NCBI GenBank assembly: GCA_002085305.1
Contig: NATJ01000121.1
Coordinates: forward strand, 1 to 5,966
Direction of reading: 5' to 3'
DNA length: 5,966 nt
Source: Epsilonproteobacteria bacterium 4484_65
GTDB lineage: Bacteria > Campylobacterota > Campylobacteria > Campylobacterales > Sulfurovaceae
Shown here: positions 5,220-5,966 of the stretch, piece by piece
Layout of the letters: each line of letters opens with the position of its first letter
How positions within the stretch are numbered: position 1 is the stretch's first letter
Made by a program: the position numbers and the translations under genes
Notes under the pieces: generated by a model
Database searches by the model: none
What the model was told of the DNA's origin: nothing
What the model saw: only the letters and a program-made list of their open reading frames with translations

Positions 5220-5966
5220 TGAAGAAATTTTTAAACGTTCTCTATAGATTTTCAAGTTCCTGGACAGGTACGATCATCATCGTACTTTTCCTTATCTTTT
5301 TTGTGGCGCAGTCTTTTGTTATTCCATCAGGATCGATGAAAAGAACACAACTTATAGGTGATTTTCTTTTTGCCAAAAAGTTCTCATATGGTATTCCTAC
5401 CCCTCATTTACCTTGGTTAGAGATACCACTTTTACCGGATTTTAACAATAACGGTCATCTTATAGAAGGCCCTAGGCCACAAAGAGAAGATATCGTTATT
5501 TTCCGTTACCCTAAAAACAACAAAATACACTATGTAAAACGTTGTGTGGCTGTAGGTGGTGATGAACTTATCTATGCAAACAAAAAGCTACTTATTCACT
5601 TCCATGAAGGAGATGAGTATATTAAAAAAACCTATCCTAAAGAGAAAATTATCTCTCTTAGAGATAAATTATGGGTAGAAAATCCATATATGGATAAGTA
5701 TCCCGGTATCCAGTACGTACCCGAAGGTATCGATATCTTTGAAGCACTGCTTCGCTACTACTCGTACAACAAAGAGATAGATATGATTCCGGTGATGATA
5801 GACGATCTCAAAACACCTGTATATGAATTAGGAAGTAAAGCTATCAATGCGCTCTATACAAAAGTAGAGGATGATCATTTTTATATGGTAGGTGATAACC
5901 GTGACAACTCAAACGACAGTCGTTTCTGGGGTTCAGTACCCTATAAACTTATCGTAGGTAAACCCT
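5219..5966 (+). CDS. lepB: Signal peptidase I LepB, 3' end cut by window
   Basis: LepB is the membrane serine protease that cleaves Sec and Tat signal peptides on the periplasmic side. The visible 249 codons begin with one membrane segment (residues 16-33). Box B is I-P-S-G-S-M (35-40) with the nucleophile S39, then I-G-D-F-L-F. Box C is R-E-D-I-V-I-F (89-95). Box D is Y-V-K-R-C-V-A-V-G-G-D-E (105-116) with the general base K107. Box E is G-D-N-R-D-N-S-N-D-S-R-F-W-G (225-238). About 108 residues separate boxes D and E, so it is a long proteobacterial-type enzyme with the extra beta domain, not a short Gram-positive SipS type. Only one membrane segment precedes the catalytic Ser; E. coli LepB has two. 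The remaining C-terminus lies beyond the window. The ATG shares its A with the folD stop (TAATG), so translation is probably coupled to folD. Confidence 0.97.
   Translation, partial: MKKFLNVLYRFSSSWTGTIIIVLFLIFFVAQSFVIPSGSMKRTQLIGDFLFAKKFSYGIPTPHLPWLEIPLLPDFNNNGHLIEGPRPQREDIVIFRYPKNNKIHYVKRCVAVGGDELIYANKKLLIHFHEGDEYIKKTYPKEKIISLRDKLWVENPYMDKYPGIQYVPEGIDIFEALLRYYSYNKEIDMIPVMIDDLKTPVYELGSKAINALYTKVEDDHFYMVGDNRDNSNDSRFWGSVPYKLIVGKP

Overview
The window looks like a piece of a Campylobacterota (epsilonproteobacterial) chromosome, most likely a Sulfurovum/Sulfurimonas-type bacterium. The grounds are AT-rich DNA, the folD-lepB pair with overlapping stop and start codons, a NapL-like beta-propeller protein (a family known from epsilonproteobacterial periplasmic nitrate reductase clusters), small monoheme periplasmic cytochromes, and TATAAT-like -10 elements without a clear -35. 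The assignment rests on gene content and remembered family features, not on a search.

Left block (2-2106, + strand): the 3' part of an unrecognised lipoprotein gene, a membrane-anchored monoheme cytochrome c with an odd domain order, and a secreted NapL-like beta-propeller protein with its own extended -10 promoter. The first two genes are 9 bp apart and look co-transcribed. All three products are exported or anchored facing the periplasm, which suggests an accessory set for a periplasmic respiratory enzyme. No catalytic subunit is in view.

Middle (2107-2596): a cold-shock-domain gene with a predicted leader of about 145 nt. The leader contains several hairpins, including two mutually exclusive helices and a small hairpin over the Shine-Dalgarno sequence. 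A symmetrical hairpin ends the gene and sits between it and the convergent neighbour.

Minus-strand block (2597-4359): a periplasmic monoheme cytochrome c, then a secreted DUF4139 (MuiA-like) protein. They are 38 bp apart, and a TATAAT in the gap could give the second gene its own promoter.

Right block (4374-5966, + strand): folD (one-carbon metabolism) overlaps lepB (signal peptidase I) by one base. lepB is cut by the window end. folD and the minus-strand cytochrome diverge with only 14 bp between start codons, so their promoters must lie inside each other's coding sequence or further away. LepB would be expected to process the Sec-type signal peptides seen on the non-lipoprotein exported proteins here.

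No tRNA, rRNA, CRISPR array, insertion sequence or phage gene was seen. No gene-free stretch exceeds 300 bp. The least ordinary signals are the structured cold-shock leader and the cytochrome whose Met-ligand-like half precedes its heme-binding half.
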